64,000 nt of DNA, from positions 28,845,558 through 28,909,557 of the forward strand of contig OX411543.1 of assembly GCA_948146395.1 (NCBI GenBank). The letters run 5' to 3'. The notes under the pieces were generated by a model. That model made no database searches. It worked only from the letters and a program-made list of their open reading frames with translations, and was not told where the DNA came from. Positions 35,328 through 46,586 of this stretch are shown in pieces; within the stretch, counting starts at the first letter, position 1, and each line of letters starts with the position of its first letter. The position numbers were made by a program, and so were the translations under genes. The DNA is from Fragum whitleyi. Taxonomy: Eukaryota; Mollusca; Bivalvia; Cardiida; Cardiidae.

Positions 35328-36136
35328 CTTTGGTAATTATAAACGAACAGTTTCACTCTAGCATCTTCATTTCTGTCACTAGGTGGCATTTCTAACAGTA
35401 AGTCCAGCGATTCCTTTTGACTTCGGAATCTTTTGTCCCCTGATTTTGGCCGTAGCCACATCATAGGTGGTCCCTTAATGTCCTCTTTCATATCAAGTCT
35501 TAATTTCACTGTAAGTTTGTGGCCTCGCCCATTTATGTCAAAGTTTAATCTAATATTATGTGAAATCTCATTACCGAGTGGAAGCCCCATTCCAACTCCA
35601 TTATTGCGTGCAAGCACTATACAGTCTGCTGCGGTCCCGACTTGTTGTGTAATGGTCTCCTTACCAAAGATACCGTGTTTTGTAGTTTTATGCACAAATA
35701 TGCCAACATTAAGGTTGACCCTATCACCAGGAAGATATGGAAAGGTGATCACATTTTTACTTCCATCACTGTTCAACCACACCCACTTGTTTCCATGTCT
35801 GACTAGGTTCTTTTCCATCCGTATAGTCTGCGTACAGTAATTCTCCTGATATGAGAACGACAACTTCACATCCAACAGCTTCACTTTCTTGGTCAGCTCA
35901 TTGCGGTGAATCTCTAGCCAGGATAAGTTGACTTTTAGTGATTCTGAGGCTGCCTGTCTGTAGATATCGTCATACAGCTGTTTCACCAGCTCCTTCTGTG
36001 ATCGTGACTTAGGAATGTGACCCTCCTTCATGGGCTTATATCGTATTGACTGCCTGATGGCTGCCATCTTGGCTGGCTTAGGCTTGTACTCCTCCATCAG
36101 CTCTTTAATTTTGGAATATTCATACAGATCACGCAT
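35328..36136 (-). CDS. Unidentified protein, large exon 1 of those visible
   Basis: An 809-bp exon, the largest of the gene. Acceptor CTCTTTTACTTTCAG at 36137-36151, donor CAAAG followed by GTAAGTAC at 35327. Read in phase 0 it begins MRDLYEYSKIKELMEEYKPK and encodes residues 1-269 of the joined model, ending with AG, which pairs with A of exon 2. The N-terminal 90 residues are charged and helical-looking. Residues of about 105-255 alternate hydrophobic and polar (for example RVNLNVGIFVHKTTKHG), suggesting a beta sandwich such as a C2-like fold; this is a guess. The open frame continues into the intron for about 40 codons, but that part runs into mobile element A1 and is not coding. The true start codon is upstream. 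Confidence 0.85.
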
Positions 36137-36223
36137 CTGAAAGTAAAAGAGGAACATGGGTACAGATAATGTGACTGAAAGTATAAGAAGATATTTGTAC
36201 AGATCACACATCTTAAAGCATAA

Positions 36224-37477
36224 ACAAGAGGACCAAGATGGTCCTAGATCGCTCACCTGAGTCTCTTTGACCCCTGGAACAACACATTAATTAGATAGGC
36301 AGATGTCAAAAAGAAGATAATTGCCTAAGATCAATACCATGTAACGTTTTCAGCAAAGAGCAAGACAGATAAGCCTTTTTGCTCTTTCATTCTATGTAAA
36401 AAGGGATGCACCCGGGTGGACCCCAAATGTGACCCCAGGGTCTTGATATGAACAAACTTGGAAGAGGTCCATAGGATGATGCTACATACTAAATATGAAA
36501 GCTGTCTGCCTTCTGGTTTCAGAGAACAAGATTTTTGACGGTTTTCCTATTTTCACCCATCATGCTCAGATGAGCTGAAACGGATGCGCCCGGGTGGAGC
36601 CCAAATATGAACCAAGGGTCTTAATATGAATAAAGTTGGTAGGGGCCCACTAGATGATGCTACATACCAAAAATGAAAGCAGTGTGCCCCCTGGTTTCGA
36701 TTAAAGAAGATTTTAAAAGATTTTCCCTCTTCCATTCTATGTAAAAAGGGTTGCGCCCGGGTGGAGCCCAAATATGATCCTAGGGTCTTTATATCAACAA
36801 ACTTGGTAGAGGTCCACTTGATGATGCTACATACCAAATATGAAAGCTGTCTGCCTTCTGGTTTCATAGAAGAAGATTTTTGAAGATTTTCATTTTTTTA
36901 CTCTTCGTGCTCTTAAGAGATAAAGGGATGCACCCGTGCAAAGCCCAAATATGACACAAGGGTCTTGATATGAACAAACTTGGTAGAGGCCCACTAGGTG
37001 ATGCTACACACAAAATATTAAAGCTGTCTGCCATCTGATTTCAGAGAAAATTTTTTTTAAAGATTTTCACACCTTGATTCTATGTAAAAAGGGTTGCGCC
37101 CGGGCAAAGCCCAAAAATGACACCAGGGTCTTGATATGAACAAACTTGGTAGAGGTCCACTAGATGATGCTACATACCAAATATGAAAGCTGTCTGCCTT
37201 CTGGTTTCAGAGAAGAAGATTTTTAAAGATTTTCATATTTTCACCCTTTTTGTTAAAGGTAAAGGAAAAGTTAAGGGTGGATTTCATTTATATTAACAAC
37301 TTTGATAGAGCTTGACCTAAGGAACATCCCTGCCAAGTTTCATCAAGATTGGCCCACTGGTTTAGGAGAAGAAGATGTTTAAAGAAATTGTGGACGACGG
37401 ACGACCCACGGCTGACGACGGACATTCTACGATCCCAATAGCTCATCTTGAGCACTTTGTGCTCAGGTGAGCTAAAA
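36224..37477 (+). mobile_element. Family A pearl-like element, complete copy A1
   Basis: Start ACAAGAGGACCAAGATGGTC with hairpin arms AGGACC/GGTCCT. The subterminal GCTCACCTGAG at 36251-36261 is the exact inverse of CTCAGGTGAGC at 37462-37472. Five monomers are marked by GGGTCTT near 36438, 36616, 36783, 36960 and 37126 (periods 166-178). A short GACGACGGACGAC tract lies before the end. The 3' hairpin TGAGCAC-TTT-GTGCTCA is at 37449-37465. It lies in the intron just upstream of the large exon. Confidence 0.9.
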
Positions 37478-37690
37478 ACAATCTAAACATAATAACAATT
37501 CATGCTTGCTTTTCCTTTACTTACTGAAGACTCAGCATAGTAAATGTTATAAATATGTGTTTTAATATGTTTTCGAACTTTATTACCAAACATAATTCCC
37601 CACTGGCAGTTTCTCATTGGTAAGAATGGCAATGCAGTAAAAGACAGATTTGGACAAAAGTATAAGCAATAGTAAGTACAGTAAGTACAG

Positions 37691-37771
37691 TTAAGTTAAC
37701 TATAATTAGTATCAACAACACAGTTTACTAAACTGTGTTGTTGATAATGATACTAATTATAGTTAACTTAA
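37691..37771. repeat. Long near-perfect palindrome, 37-base arms
   Basis: Arms begin TTAAGTTAACTATAATTAGT and end in the inverse ACTAATTATAGTTAACTTAA. They are identical over 37 bases apart from a 6-base insertion in the right arm, and only one base separates them. Such a structure could extrude as a cruciform. Confidence 0.9.
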
Positions 37772-38248
37772 GATTAAAATTTCGAAATATATGCATTTTT
37801 ATTTCTTGACTTTAGCAGAGAATGCAACTGTTGGAAATTTAATTCCAAAGATCTAGATGTTAGATGTCTAAAATTCTCTCCTTCCTGACAATGTTTGGTA
37901 CACATAATCAATTTCCATAAGCTTTATGATTTTTCAATATGTGATTCAAATCCAAATATAATTCCATAATTTTTCCTTCACAGAAGAATAGATTACAATT
38001 ATGTCCTTTCATTTACATAATCCTCTTCCACATTCTGTATTTATTGAGATTTACATTTTATTACCATCCTTGAAACTGATAATAAACCCACACAAAGAAA
38101 ATATCCCCATTATACCGTAACTTGAATATTTTATTTATCTTTATAGCTGTGCAATAATTCTTTAATCTCCACAACATCTGGTAGCCATCACCATGTATGA
38201 TATATGCAATTACTGTATCAACCCTAAGAATTTGAAACAGAAGGTTAC

Positions 38249-38324
38249 AGGCAAACATTGTAGACTTAGATCAAACTGCTCTTCAAGGATTAGTTTAATC
38301 TAAGTCTACAATGTTTGGTTGTCA
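38249..38324. repeat. P8 hairpin element, copy 2
   Basis: The arms CAAACATTGTAGACTTAGAT and ATCTAAGTCTACAATGTTTG are perfect inverses around a loop with CAAACTGCTCTTCAAGGATT. Confidence 0.9.
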
Positions 38325-38343
38325 CTAGGTCTCACTTTCAAAC

Positions 38344-38545
38344 ATACTGTATTTCCGCTAATAAAAGTTCCTTCCCTAACAGTGGTTCCTTTAACACTTG
38401 CAACTCATATCTCTGATGAAATTACTTTCATTTTAATAATTTCGTGAGTCTTCTTTTCTCTCTATTTTAGATTAATTTCCTCTAAACAATCATCTAAATG
38501 AATGTTTAGAGGAAATCAATCTCAAATTAAAGATGAATAATCAAT
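38344..38545. mobile_element. P5 MITE, partial copy
   Basis: The left end TACTGTATTTCCGCTAATA and the central hairpin TTTCCTCTAAACAATCATCT / GTTTAGAGGAAATC match 46587-46893. The right end is not found. Confidence 0.65.
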
Positions 38546-38750
38546 GAGACAGCAATTTAATTGATGATATCTTTCAAACAAGAGGCCCAAGAGGGCCTGT
38601 ATCGCTCCACTGGCTTAAAAATCTCAAGATTTGAAAGAGAGATATTGAAAATTGAAGGTAATGAAAGAGAGCAGCATTCAGAAGGAATTCAGACTTTTTC
38701 TAAGTTGAAACTGACTTATGAAGGAATGAACTTATTTAACTTATATGTAA

Positions 38751-39932
38751 AACTAGAAAGCCATGAATGGCTTGAGTCGCTCCACAGGCTTGAAATTCTT
38801 GTAATAGAAAATCTAAGTTTTTGACTAGATTTTTAGATATTTTTGGTTCTATGGATGTTGAAATGGTTTTCAAAGTTTCCACAATTTAACATAAAGAGAA
38901 ATGACCAATGCCAATAAAAAACATATTTTTCATCCAATGACAATAATTTTTGGCTGCATGAAAATGGGTCACCCAAGAATCATACTATTGAAGTTTGATT
39001 GATATCCATCCATTTTCAAAGTTCCTACTATATAACATATAGCGAAATGACCTCCGCCAATAAAATACAAATTTTTCATTTGATCACAATAATTTTTGGT
39101 ACACTGATAAAGGGTAAATCAAGGATCATTCCAGTGAAATTTGATTGATATCCATCGATTCCATCCTGAGAAAATGATTTTCAAAGTTTCCACTATATAA
39201 CATATAGAGAAATGACCTCCGCCAATAATATACATATTTTTCATCCGATCTCAAAAATTTTTGGTAGACTGATTAAGGTTCACCCAAGGATCATTCATGT
39301 AAAATTTGGTTGATATCTATCAGTTAGATGCTGAGAAAACGATTTTCAAAGTTTCACTATATAACATATAGAGAAATGACCTCCGCCAATAATATATATA
39401 TTTTTCATCCAATCACAATAATTTTTTGTAGACTGATCGAGGGTCACCAAAGGATCATTCATGTAAAATTTGGCTGATATCTATCAATTAGATTCTGAGA
39501 AAATGATTTTCAAAGTTTCCACTATATAACATATAGAGAAATGACCTCGGCCCATAATATACATATTTTTCATCCGATCACAAAATTTTTGGTAGACTGA
39601 TAAAGGGTCACCCAAGGATCATTCATGTAAAATTTATTTGATATCCATCAATTAGAACCTGAGAAAAGTCACTTTTTACCATATTTGGAAATTAGCCACG
39701 CCCATTAAATCCATGTTTTTCATCGGAACAAAATTTCTTGAACAACTTTGAAAGAGGGTCACCCAAGGATCATTCCTGTGAAGTTTGGTTGAAATTCATT
39801 GAGTAGTTTCTGAGGAGAAGATTTTTAAAGAAAAAGTTTACGACTGGATGCACGGACGCACGTACGGACGGACGCACGACGGACACAACGCCATGACAAT
39901 AGCCCCAGTGGCTTTCAGCCAGTGGAGCTAAT
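38751..39932 (+). mobile_element. Family B pearl-like element, copy B2
   Basis: The start ACTAGAAAGCCATGAATGGC, B-type monomers (ACTATATAACATATAGAGAA repeated), a GCACGGACGCACGTACGGAC microsatellite near 39850 and the 3' end CAGTGGCTTTCAGCCAGTGG then AGCTAA are all present. Confidence 0.88.
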
Positions 39933-39967
39933 TACAAGGAAGAAAACTATTTAGATATCACTTTGAA

Positions 39968-40706
39968 ACAAGAGGACCAGAATGGCCCTAAACAGCTCAC
40001 CTGAATTTTATTGATCCAGTGGATCTCATCCAATCCAAATTTTTTGAACAACTTTAGAAGAGGGTCACCCAAGGAACATTCTGGTAAAGTTTCATTGAAA
40101 TCGGCCCAATGGTTCAGGGGGAGATGAGGTTCAAAGATTTCAGGGTCAAAATAAGCCCCGCCCTGCCAACCCATATTTGGGGGTCAATCCAAATTTCTTG
40201 AACAACTTTAGAAGAGGGTCACCCAAGGAACATTCTGGTAAAATTTCATTAAAATTGGCCCAATGGTTAAGGAGGAGATGTCATTCAAAGATTTCGGGGT
40301 CAAAATAAGCCCCGCCCTGCCATGCCCATATTTGGGGGTCAATCCAAATTTCTTGAACAACTTTAGAAGAGGGTCACCTAAGGAACATTCTGGTAAAGTT
40401 TCATTAAAATTGGCCCAATGGTTAAGGAGGAGATGTCATTCAAAGATTTCGGGGTCAAAATAAGCCCCGCCCTGCCACGCCCATATTTGGGGGTCAATCT
40501 AAATTTCTTGAACAACTTCAAAAGAGGGTCACCTAAGGAACATTCTGGCCAAGTTTCGTCAAAATACACCCATTGGTTTAGGAGAAAATGTTTAAAGAAA
40601 AGTTTACGCACGCACGCACGCACGGACGGACGGACGGATGCACGGACACACGACGGACACCTCGCCATGACAATAGCTCGCTGGCCTTCGGCCAGTGGAG
40701 CTAAAA
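39968..40706 (+). mobile_element. Family F pearl-like element F1 with mismatched ends
   Basis: 5' ACAAGAGGACCAGAATGGCC and AGCTCACCTGA (the family A subterminal repeat). Monomers have period 155 (GGGTCAATC at 40181, 40336 and 40491). A GCACGCACGCACGCACGGAC microsatellite lies at about 40609. The 3' hairpin CTGGCCTTCGGCCAG is followed by TGGAGC (the B/H-type end). The two subterminal repeats are not inverse copies of each other. Confidence 0.8.
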
Positions 40707-40989
40707 ACTGGTTGCTTAAATGTTTGCTGCCATTATGCTTTATATAGCTGCCGGGAGCGTTAATCGGAAGAATATGGTATGGGTATTAACATTTTCTTAT
40801 TCTAATCTCTTAAATTTTGAGAACATTAATTCTTTGTCTTTTGGGTGTCCCAAATATTATGGTTATTACGGTAATGTAATGCTGAGAATTCCCTTATCAA
40901 TACTAAACATTTGCTTCTGCCTATTGGTATAATTACCATCACCAAAGAAGGGGGCATCATTTTCTAGGTTCAAGTCAATAACAATGACA

Positions 40990-41962
40990 ACAAGAGCCAT
41001 GTTGGACATGGGCATAAGTCCCCTACCGGCTTTGTTTGTCTCAATGTTTTCCCACGCCAATTCTATCAGGGACGTCAAAACCAGGTCTTGTTAAAGGGTT
41101 AAACAAGACTTACATGAGTTGTTGTCTCTGATGTGCCCACTATACAATTCATGGAAGCAATAGACAGATGCAAGAAATAGTATCAATAACAGTTACCTTG
41201 TCTGATCCAAGATGTTTTTCTTCAGTCTTGTTGGTAAGAAATGAGAACTTTCACTGGAGGTGATTAATACTGCTGCATCACCACCCTGACTAACATGGCT
41301 TATAATTTTATCTACATTTTAAAACAGGTTTCATCAAGTTAGCTTGCTTCGTTATTAAGTTAATGCAGGATCCATTTTTTGCCATATTTTCACTATTTCC
41401 GTTACCATAGCAACCGCACTTTTTGTCAAAGAACAAAGATAAAATGATGTGCATAATCTACACATTGCCATCTAGTCATATACCAAGTCCCATCAAATTA
41501 GCTTGCTTACTTATTAACTTATTGCAGGATCCAATATTTTTTGCCATATTTTCACTATTTCCGTAACCATAGCAACAACAATTTTAGTCTAAAAACAAAA
41601 ATAAAATGATGTGCATAATCTACACATTGCCATATAGTCATATACCAAGTCTCATCAAACTAGCTTGCTTCGTTATTATCTTATCGCAGGATCCCATTTT
41701 TGGCCATATTTTCACTATTTCTGTAACCATAGCAACCTCAATTTAAGTCAAAAAACAAAAATAAAATGATGTGCATAATCTACACATTGCCATCTAATCA
41801 TATACCAACTTTCATCAAAAACGCTTGCTTAGTTATTAAGTTATCGCGGGATCCAGATTTGAGCGGACAGACGGACAGACGGACGGATGGACAGACAGAC
41901 GGACGGACAGACGGAGGGCAAACCTATAGTCCCCTCCGGTGTGAACACCGGTAGGGGACTAA
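40990..41962 (+). mobile_element. Family G pearl-like element, copy G1
   Basis: The start ACAAGAGCCATGTTGGACAT has hairpin CCATGT-TGG-ACATGG at 40997-41011, then AGTCCCCTACCGG from 41017. Four monomers (CATCAA at 41331, 41491, 41653 and 41813) have period 160-162. A GACAGACGGACGGATGGACA microsatellite follows. The 3' hairpin 41928-41960 has arms CCGGTGT/ACACCGG within AGTCCCCT/AGGGGACT. Non-coding, although a minus-strand exon-like stretch lies at about 41190-41310. Confidence 0.9.
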
Positions 41963-43727
41963 TAATAACTGGGGTATGGAGTTGTCATTCTAGACTTGAC
42001 TGGCATGAGCTTTTCTAGTACAGATTTCTGTCCTCGGAATGCGATGCTATTTTTGGACTGTTGGCATCCGATTTACAATGAAATATGTAACGTTCAAAAT
42101 TGAGACTAGAGCTTTTCTAGCTGCAGACAACTACAATTTTGTAGACCACTAATCTATGGACATGCAAATACCAGGGCAAATCTTGAAAATATAGATAGAT
42201 CTAAGAGATTAATGAGTCTATGTTTGTATCAAAGGGTAGAAAACACTGTTTTTAATAATGAATATAATATATTGTTTCTTTAAAAACATTGGCTTCTCAA
42301 AATTTATTTATTTTTCTTATGGACAAGTTCATTTTGATCCTGGACAAACAGAAAATCATTCTTTAATAGCAAGTGTGCAAGGTTAACGGAAATTTAGTAG
42401 ACAAAAAGGGTTAAATTTCTGCAATAATTATTCTGCAGCATTGTCCTCAAACACATTCAGCAGAAATAAAGTACCCACAGAATATAAGAGCCATAACATA
42501 TTACATGTATAAATTAATTTATCGTCGATAGGTACAATGTAATATAAGGTGATGTAATTTAGTGTCATAAATGCATGTATCATTCTTAAGAATTGCACAC
42601 TGCAACTGACAGATTATGATGTCATACCTGTCACACAACAGCAAGACTTAATGTGTCAAATTAACCACATATTTAATTACCTCCCTTTACAAGGCCAGTA
42701 CATAACTCACGATCTAAAACATGTGAAACATTATGTCTTCCTCAACAGATTTACAAAGGATCTAATTTACTAGTAAATAAATAGTCTCAATTACTGAATA
42801 TTCTTATCACTTAAAAAATTCGCACTCAATTTACAAAAACTTGTATCTATCCATTATAACAAAACAATTGTTTTGTGATAGCATGAAAAATCAATTAGTT
42901 TGGAAAGAGTAAGGAAAAGATTTTTTCACTTTTTATTTTCATTTTTTGTTAAACATTTTACATGTTTGCATTTTTCAAAGTTTAATGCCACAAATTTATA
43001 GATAGAGAATTATCCCAAACTGGTATTTTTGTTTTTAGTCTTCTTTTCTTTCCATAGGATTAAATTCATTGTATGAAATGGGAAAAATTAGTCTTAAAAA
43101 GCTCCTTTTCATATGGTTATATCTAAACATTCAGGGTTGTACAGAAATAATTTAATCAAACCAGATGATTTGTGATGCTTGCAATAATTTTGTCCCTTTA
43201 ATTATTCGATAGATCTAAAGAAGTTACCCATATAAATAATTTTGCATTAACTTTTATCTGCATCATTATAAAGCACAATGCTTATTAATTTTTTTTCTTA
43301 ACACTTATATACATACAAAAATACTACAGTAAATAAATATATATCAAAAATCTCAACGTTACCTTTTATATTCTGTTTGATTTCCAGTCAAAAAAGGTTA
43401 AATCTCAATTCCTATTAATGATACTTCATTTTAAGTTTAAGGATTCACTGATACTTAATGTAACGGCCACAGCAGCCTTCCCCTACGACACTCAACGTGA
43501 GACTGGACAAGCTAGCTATGCACTATACAGGTAATGTCCTCTATATCTACCTGCATAATACAACCCTTCACACACTTCCTTACTGACAAATTAGAACGCT
43601 AAAATTTTACTGCTAGATATCTTGAGGTTTAAGGTATAGATCCCCAAGAAAGAGTGAGGTTTGAGAAACTGTTTCTCCATTTTCAATTTGAAATTGATCT
43701 TTGATCACTCACTTGAAATTGCTGGTC
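41963..43727. other. No recognisable gene; G1 flank and AT-rich DNA
   Basis: The first 88 bases (TAATAACTGGGGTATGGAGT onward to about 42048) recur after the G copy at 55660-55748. The remainder is AT-rich; a perfect 18-base palindrome ACAAAACAATTGTTTTGT is at 42859-42876. Confidence 0.5.
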
Positions 43728-43889
43728 TATAGTGGGCCTGTAATAAAGCTAAAACTTAAAGGAAGTCATAAACTTTAACAGTGTTAACTGAGGTTTCCTA
43801 ATGAAATCATTAGGAAACCTCAGTTACCATTGTTAAAGTTCATCACTTCCGAAACACTGCGGACTATTACTGGTCCATTTTCTTAAAAA
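43728..43889. repeat. P2 long palindromic MITE, copy g
   Basis: The central arms AACTGAGGTTTCCTAATGA and TCATTAGGAAACCTCAGTTA are perfect over 18 or more bases. The outer ends are decayed (TAGTGGGCC, GGTCCATTTT). Confidence 0.8.
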
Positions 43890-44520
43890 TCTTTTCAACA
43901 GAATTTCAGATATATTTCCTAATACTTTTTTTATGAAAATCATGTACAATCAGCATTTGGCAGAATTGTTGTTTAAAATTCCACTCCCTACATACCAGAT
44001 GTGTAGAAAACCAGATTTTATAAACTTGTCCAGGGACAAGTTAAGGTTATTTTCTTCTAAGTCCTAGTTCAAATAACCATGTCTGCAAAAATGAGAAAAC
44101 ATTATTTTTGAGAGAATAATGGTTTTACAGAAGAAAATAAACAAACAAGCATTCTCTCCATAATTTTTTTTTTTCTTCTATTAACATAAACATTCATCAA
44201 ATAAGTACCATTCCAAGACCAACTAAGACAAGTGACCAAGAAAAATGTTTAAAAGTCCTCAAGTAGTCCACAGGGCATTTTTAGTGATTTTTAAGTCTTA
44301 CATGTATATATAATAACAAGGGATGCAACTGACAAATTCAGGAAAATCTACCCATCCCCAAAAAAACACATTTTGCTGAATATTTCATTGTATAATATGA
44401 TGTCTAATAAGCCATTAAATCTAAAATCATATTATAGAAATAAATGTTTTAGAATTTTGAATGCAGGGTTTTCAATCATTTGTCCTTTAGGAGGAACTGA
44501 AACAAATTTTGACAAATAGT

Positions 44521-44900
44521 ACAGTAGAATCCTTTGATTAGCAACTCGGATAATAGGGATTTTCGGTTACTAGCAACTTTTCCTCCAGCACAAAACCATT
44601 TGTTCTTTAGCCTATGTAAAATTCGTCGGATAATCAGAACTCTGATAATAGAATCTCCCGGATAAAAGAAACAAGTTCTTTGCACCAGGACTTTTTTTTT
44701 ATCAGATATAAGAAACAATCGGGAGTTTACATCGGGACAAAAAAATATTTACATGCAAATTAACGAGTTTGACTTTGATTTCCTGGTTCGCCGCGAGTCG
44801 GAAAGTACACATAGACGCGTCAGCATGTCAAGTTATCGATTGCACCTTTACCTGATTTGTAATTGTTATTGATTTTGTTGATAAAGTGTTTGAACTACTG
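44521..44900. mobile_element. pogo/Tigger-like DNA transposon remnant
   Basis: TACAGTAGAATCCTTTGATT followed by CTCGGATAATAGGGATTTTC resembles the terminal repeats of pogo/Tigger-type Tc1-mariner elements (CAGTAGAAYCTC... with ATAATCCG-like words), preceded by TA. Further words (GTCGGATAATCAG, ATCTCCCGGATAA) continue the pattern. The opposite end and any transposase are missing. A CpG-bearing patch (TTCGCCGCGAGTCGG) at about 44790 may belong to it. Confidence 0.5.
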
Positions 44901-45364
44901 CTCTGCTTTGCATTTTCTTTAATTTTTTGAGTGTTGCCAACAGTTATTCAGTTATTTCATCGCACCTGTCTTCTTTTTCATTTTTTCAATCTTATGGATA
45001 AAAGCAAATAGCGCCTGCAAATACTTTAACAGATTTAAGTGTGAGTCACTCACACGCCTTGAGGCTCACAGTTTTAATAATTATATCTTTACTATCAATA
45101 AATCATCAGATTTTAAACATTTGGCCAATCTTTTCTAATTGGCTGCAATATGGCTGGGTTATCAGAAAACCCAATCAGGGGAAATAATTCAAACTTTTTT
45201 GAAAGCAGTGTGTCATATTTATTTCCCTTGATTACAAATTAAAGTCCTGACAAGATAGATTGTTTTCCAATTCAGATTATGATTCTAATGTTTCTAAACC
45301 TTACATTTGAATGTTATTTTACAATATAACTGGTTTCATCCACCAATTCTTCACCATGTAACAG

Positions 45365-45560
45365 CATTTTAAGAAGATGTATTTGTAAAACACAAAATTA
45401 CCACTACCAGTAACCAACAATGCTTCAAAATTTGACCTTGCTAGAGACCTTGACTTTGTCAGATGGCCTTAAATGGTTTGTCCAGACAATCCAAAAGATA
45501 CATCATTATGCCAAATATAAGCAAAGAATTTTAAATAAGATTTTGCATGCCAATCTTAAC
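45365..45560 (+). mobile_element. Degenerate family D element
   Basis: AAGATGTATTTGTAAAACAC start, then TTGACCTTGCTAGAGACCTT and ATCATTATGCCAAATATAAG. No microsatellite or 3' hairpin remains. Confidence 0.5.
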
Positions 45561-46586
45561 TCTCACATAATTTTCACAATATTCAATTCATTAATATAAG
45601 AAGATTTTAGAAAGTTATGAGTACCCAACTGAGGTACAGATAACTGAAAGGGGGCAAAGCCAGTCTAAAATCTTTATTTCTCAATGAAATCCTATGTTGT
45701 GGGTACTCAATGGCATAGTCTTGTCAGGACGGTTCCAAAGAGAACCAACAATATAGGGTCTGTGCTTTATTTATTGAAATACTTTGATCTCAAATCTAAG
45801 ATAACCCCCTCTTTCTGTAGCTCTGGACCTCTTTTACACAGAATCTGACAGCAGCCTTTTAAAGCAGAAGAGATGGTATGTGGCTCTCTTAAATAGAATC
45901 AACGATTTAGCTCTTTTTTTGATGTTTTGCATTAAATACATTTTAAATAACAAAATAAAACCTTACTGTCTTTCTTTTGTCATCTGCAAATTTTTTGACT
46001 CTATAAAACTTCTTAGAATGTATAATTTTGATATCTGAACAGTCTTTGGCTCTCGAAAAATTCTTAAAATGTATAAGTTTGAGGCAAGATAAAAATTGAT
46101 AATGTCAAGGTCCCTGTCTGACTTTAAGGCATGTTTAACTTAAGTTAAACATGCTTCAATATCTAGATCAGACCTTTACCTTTTGAAAAGTATAAATTTT
46201 TAATGCATCATATTTCACTTTAAAGAGATATTTCAAAAAAAGTTGACCGCTAATTAACCGTAACATGAGATTCAAGTCCATATAATTCACGTTTCACTGA
46301 TCACTTGATACTCCCATGGTTGGTATCAGCAAAAAACCGGTATAAAATAAAATTAAACTTAAATCATTCCATACTGAAATATCATCACATAAACTGTAAA
46401 CATGCAAAAACATATGCAACCTTCATTTCTACTAAAGGTAAATGCACTTTTAGGTGCAATCACACATATTGACACATTGTATTGGGATATCATGTCTCCC
46501 AAAATATTGAGAGGAATCCCATTTATCAAAAATCAACGGATTTTGTTGGGATCTATGAAAGTTTTAAAGTTCATAACATTCTTTTA
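45561..46586. other. No recognisable gene
   Basis: AT-rich. The text TTTATTTCTCAATGAAATCC at 45678 is shared with 35082, so both lie in copies of an old unnamed repeat. Confidence 0.45.

Larger units (their letters stand above)
38578..40706 (+). mobile_element. Composite pearl-like element (H) hosting B2 and F-type monomers
   Basis: The 5' end at 38578 (ACAAGAGGCCCAAGAGGGCC, hairpin AGGCCC/GGGCCT) has subterminal CGCTCCACTGGC. The perfect inverse GCCAGTGGAGC is at the 3' end of the F1 segment (40691-40701). Between them lie B2 (38751-39932) and F1 monomers that start with a different, A-type 5' end at 39968. It may be one H element with two insertions or a chain of recombined ends. Confidence 0.55.

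Noticed and set aside
36137..36256. Coding extension of the large exon upstream of its acceptor
   Set aside because: The open frame is continuous, but it passes through a consensus acceptor, a duplicated exon border and then into the 5' end of mobile element A1.
40378..40747. Overlapping frames of 96-109 codons
   Set aside because: They come from the 155-bp monomers and the GCAC/GGAC microsatellite of F1; RTHARTDGRT-type text is microsatellite translation.
41161..41300. Exon of the host gene
   Set aside because: The same stretch is in G2 at 54880-54995, so it belongs to the element; its end phase also does not fit the exon at 36136.
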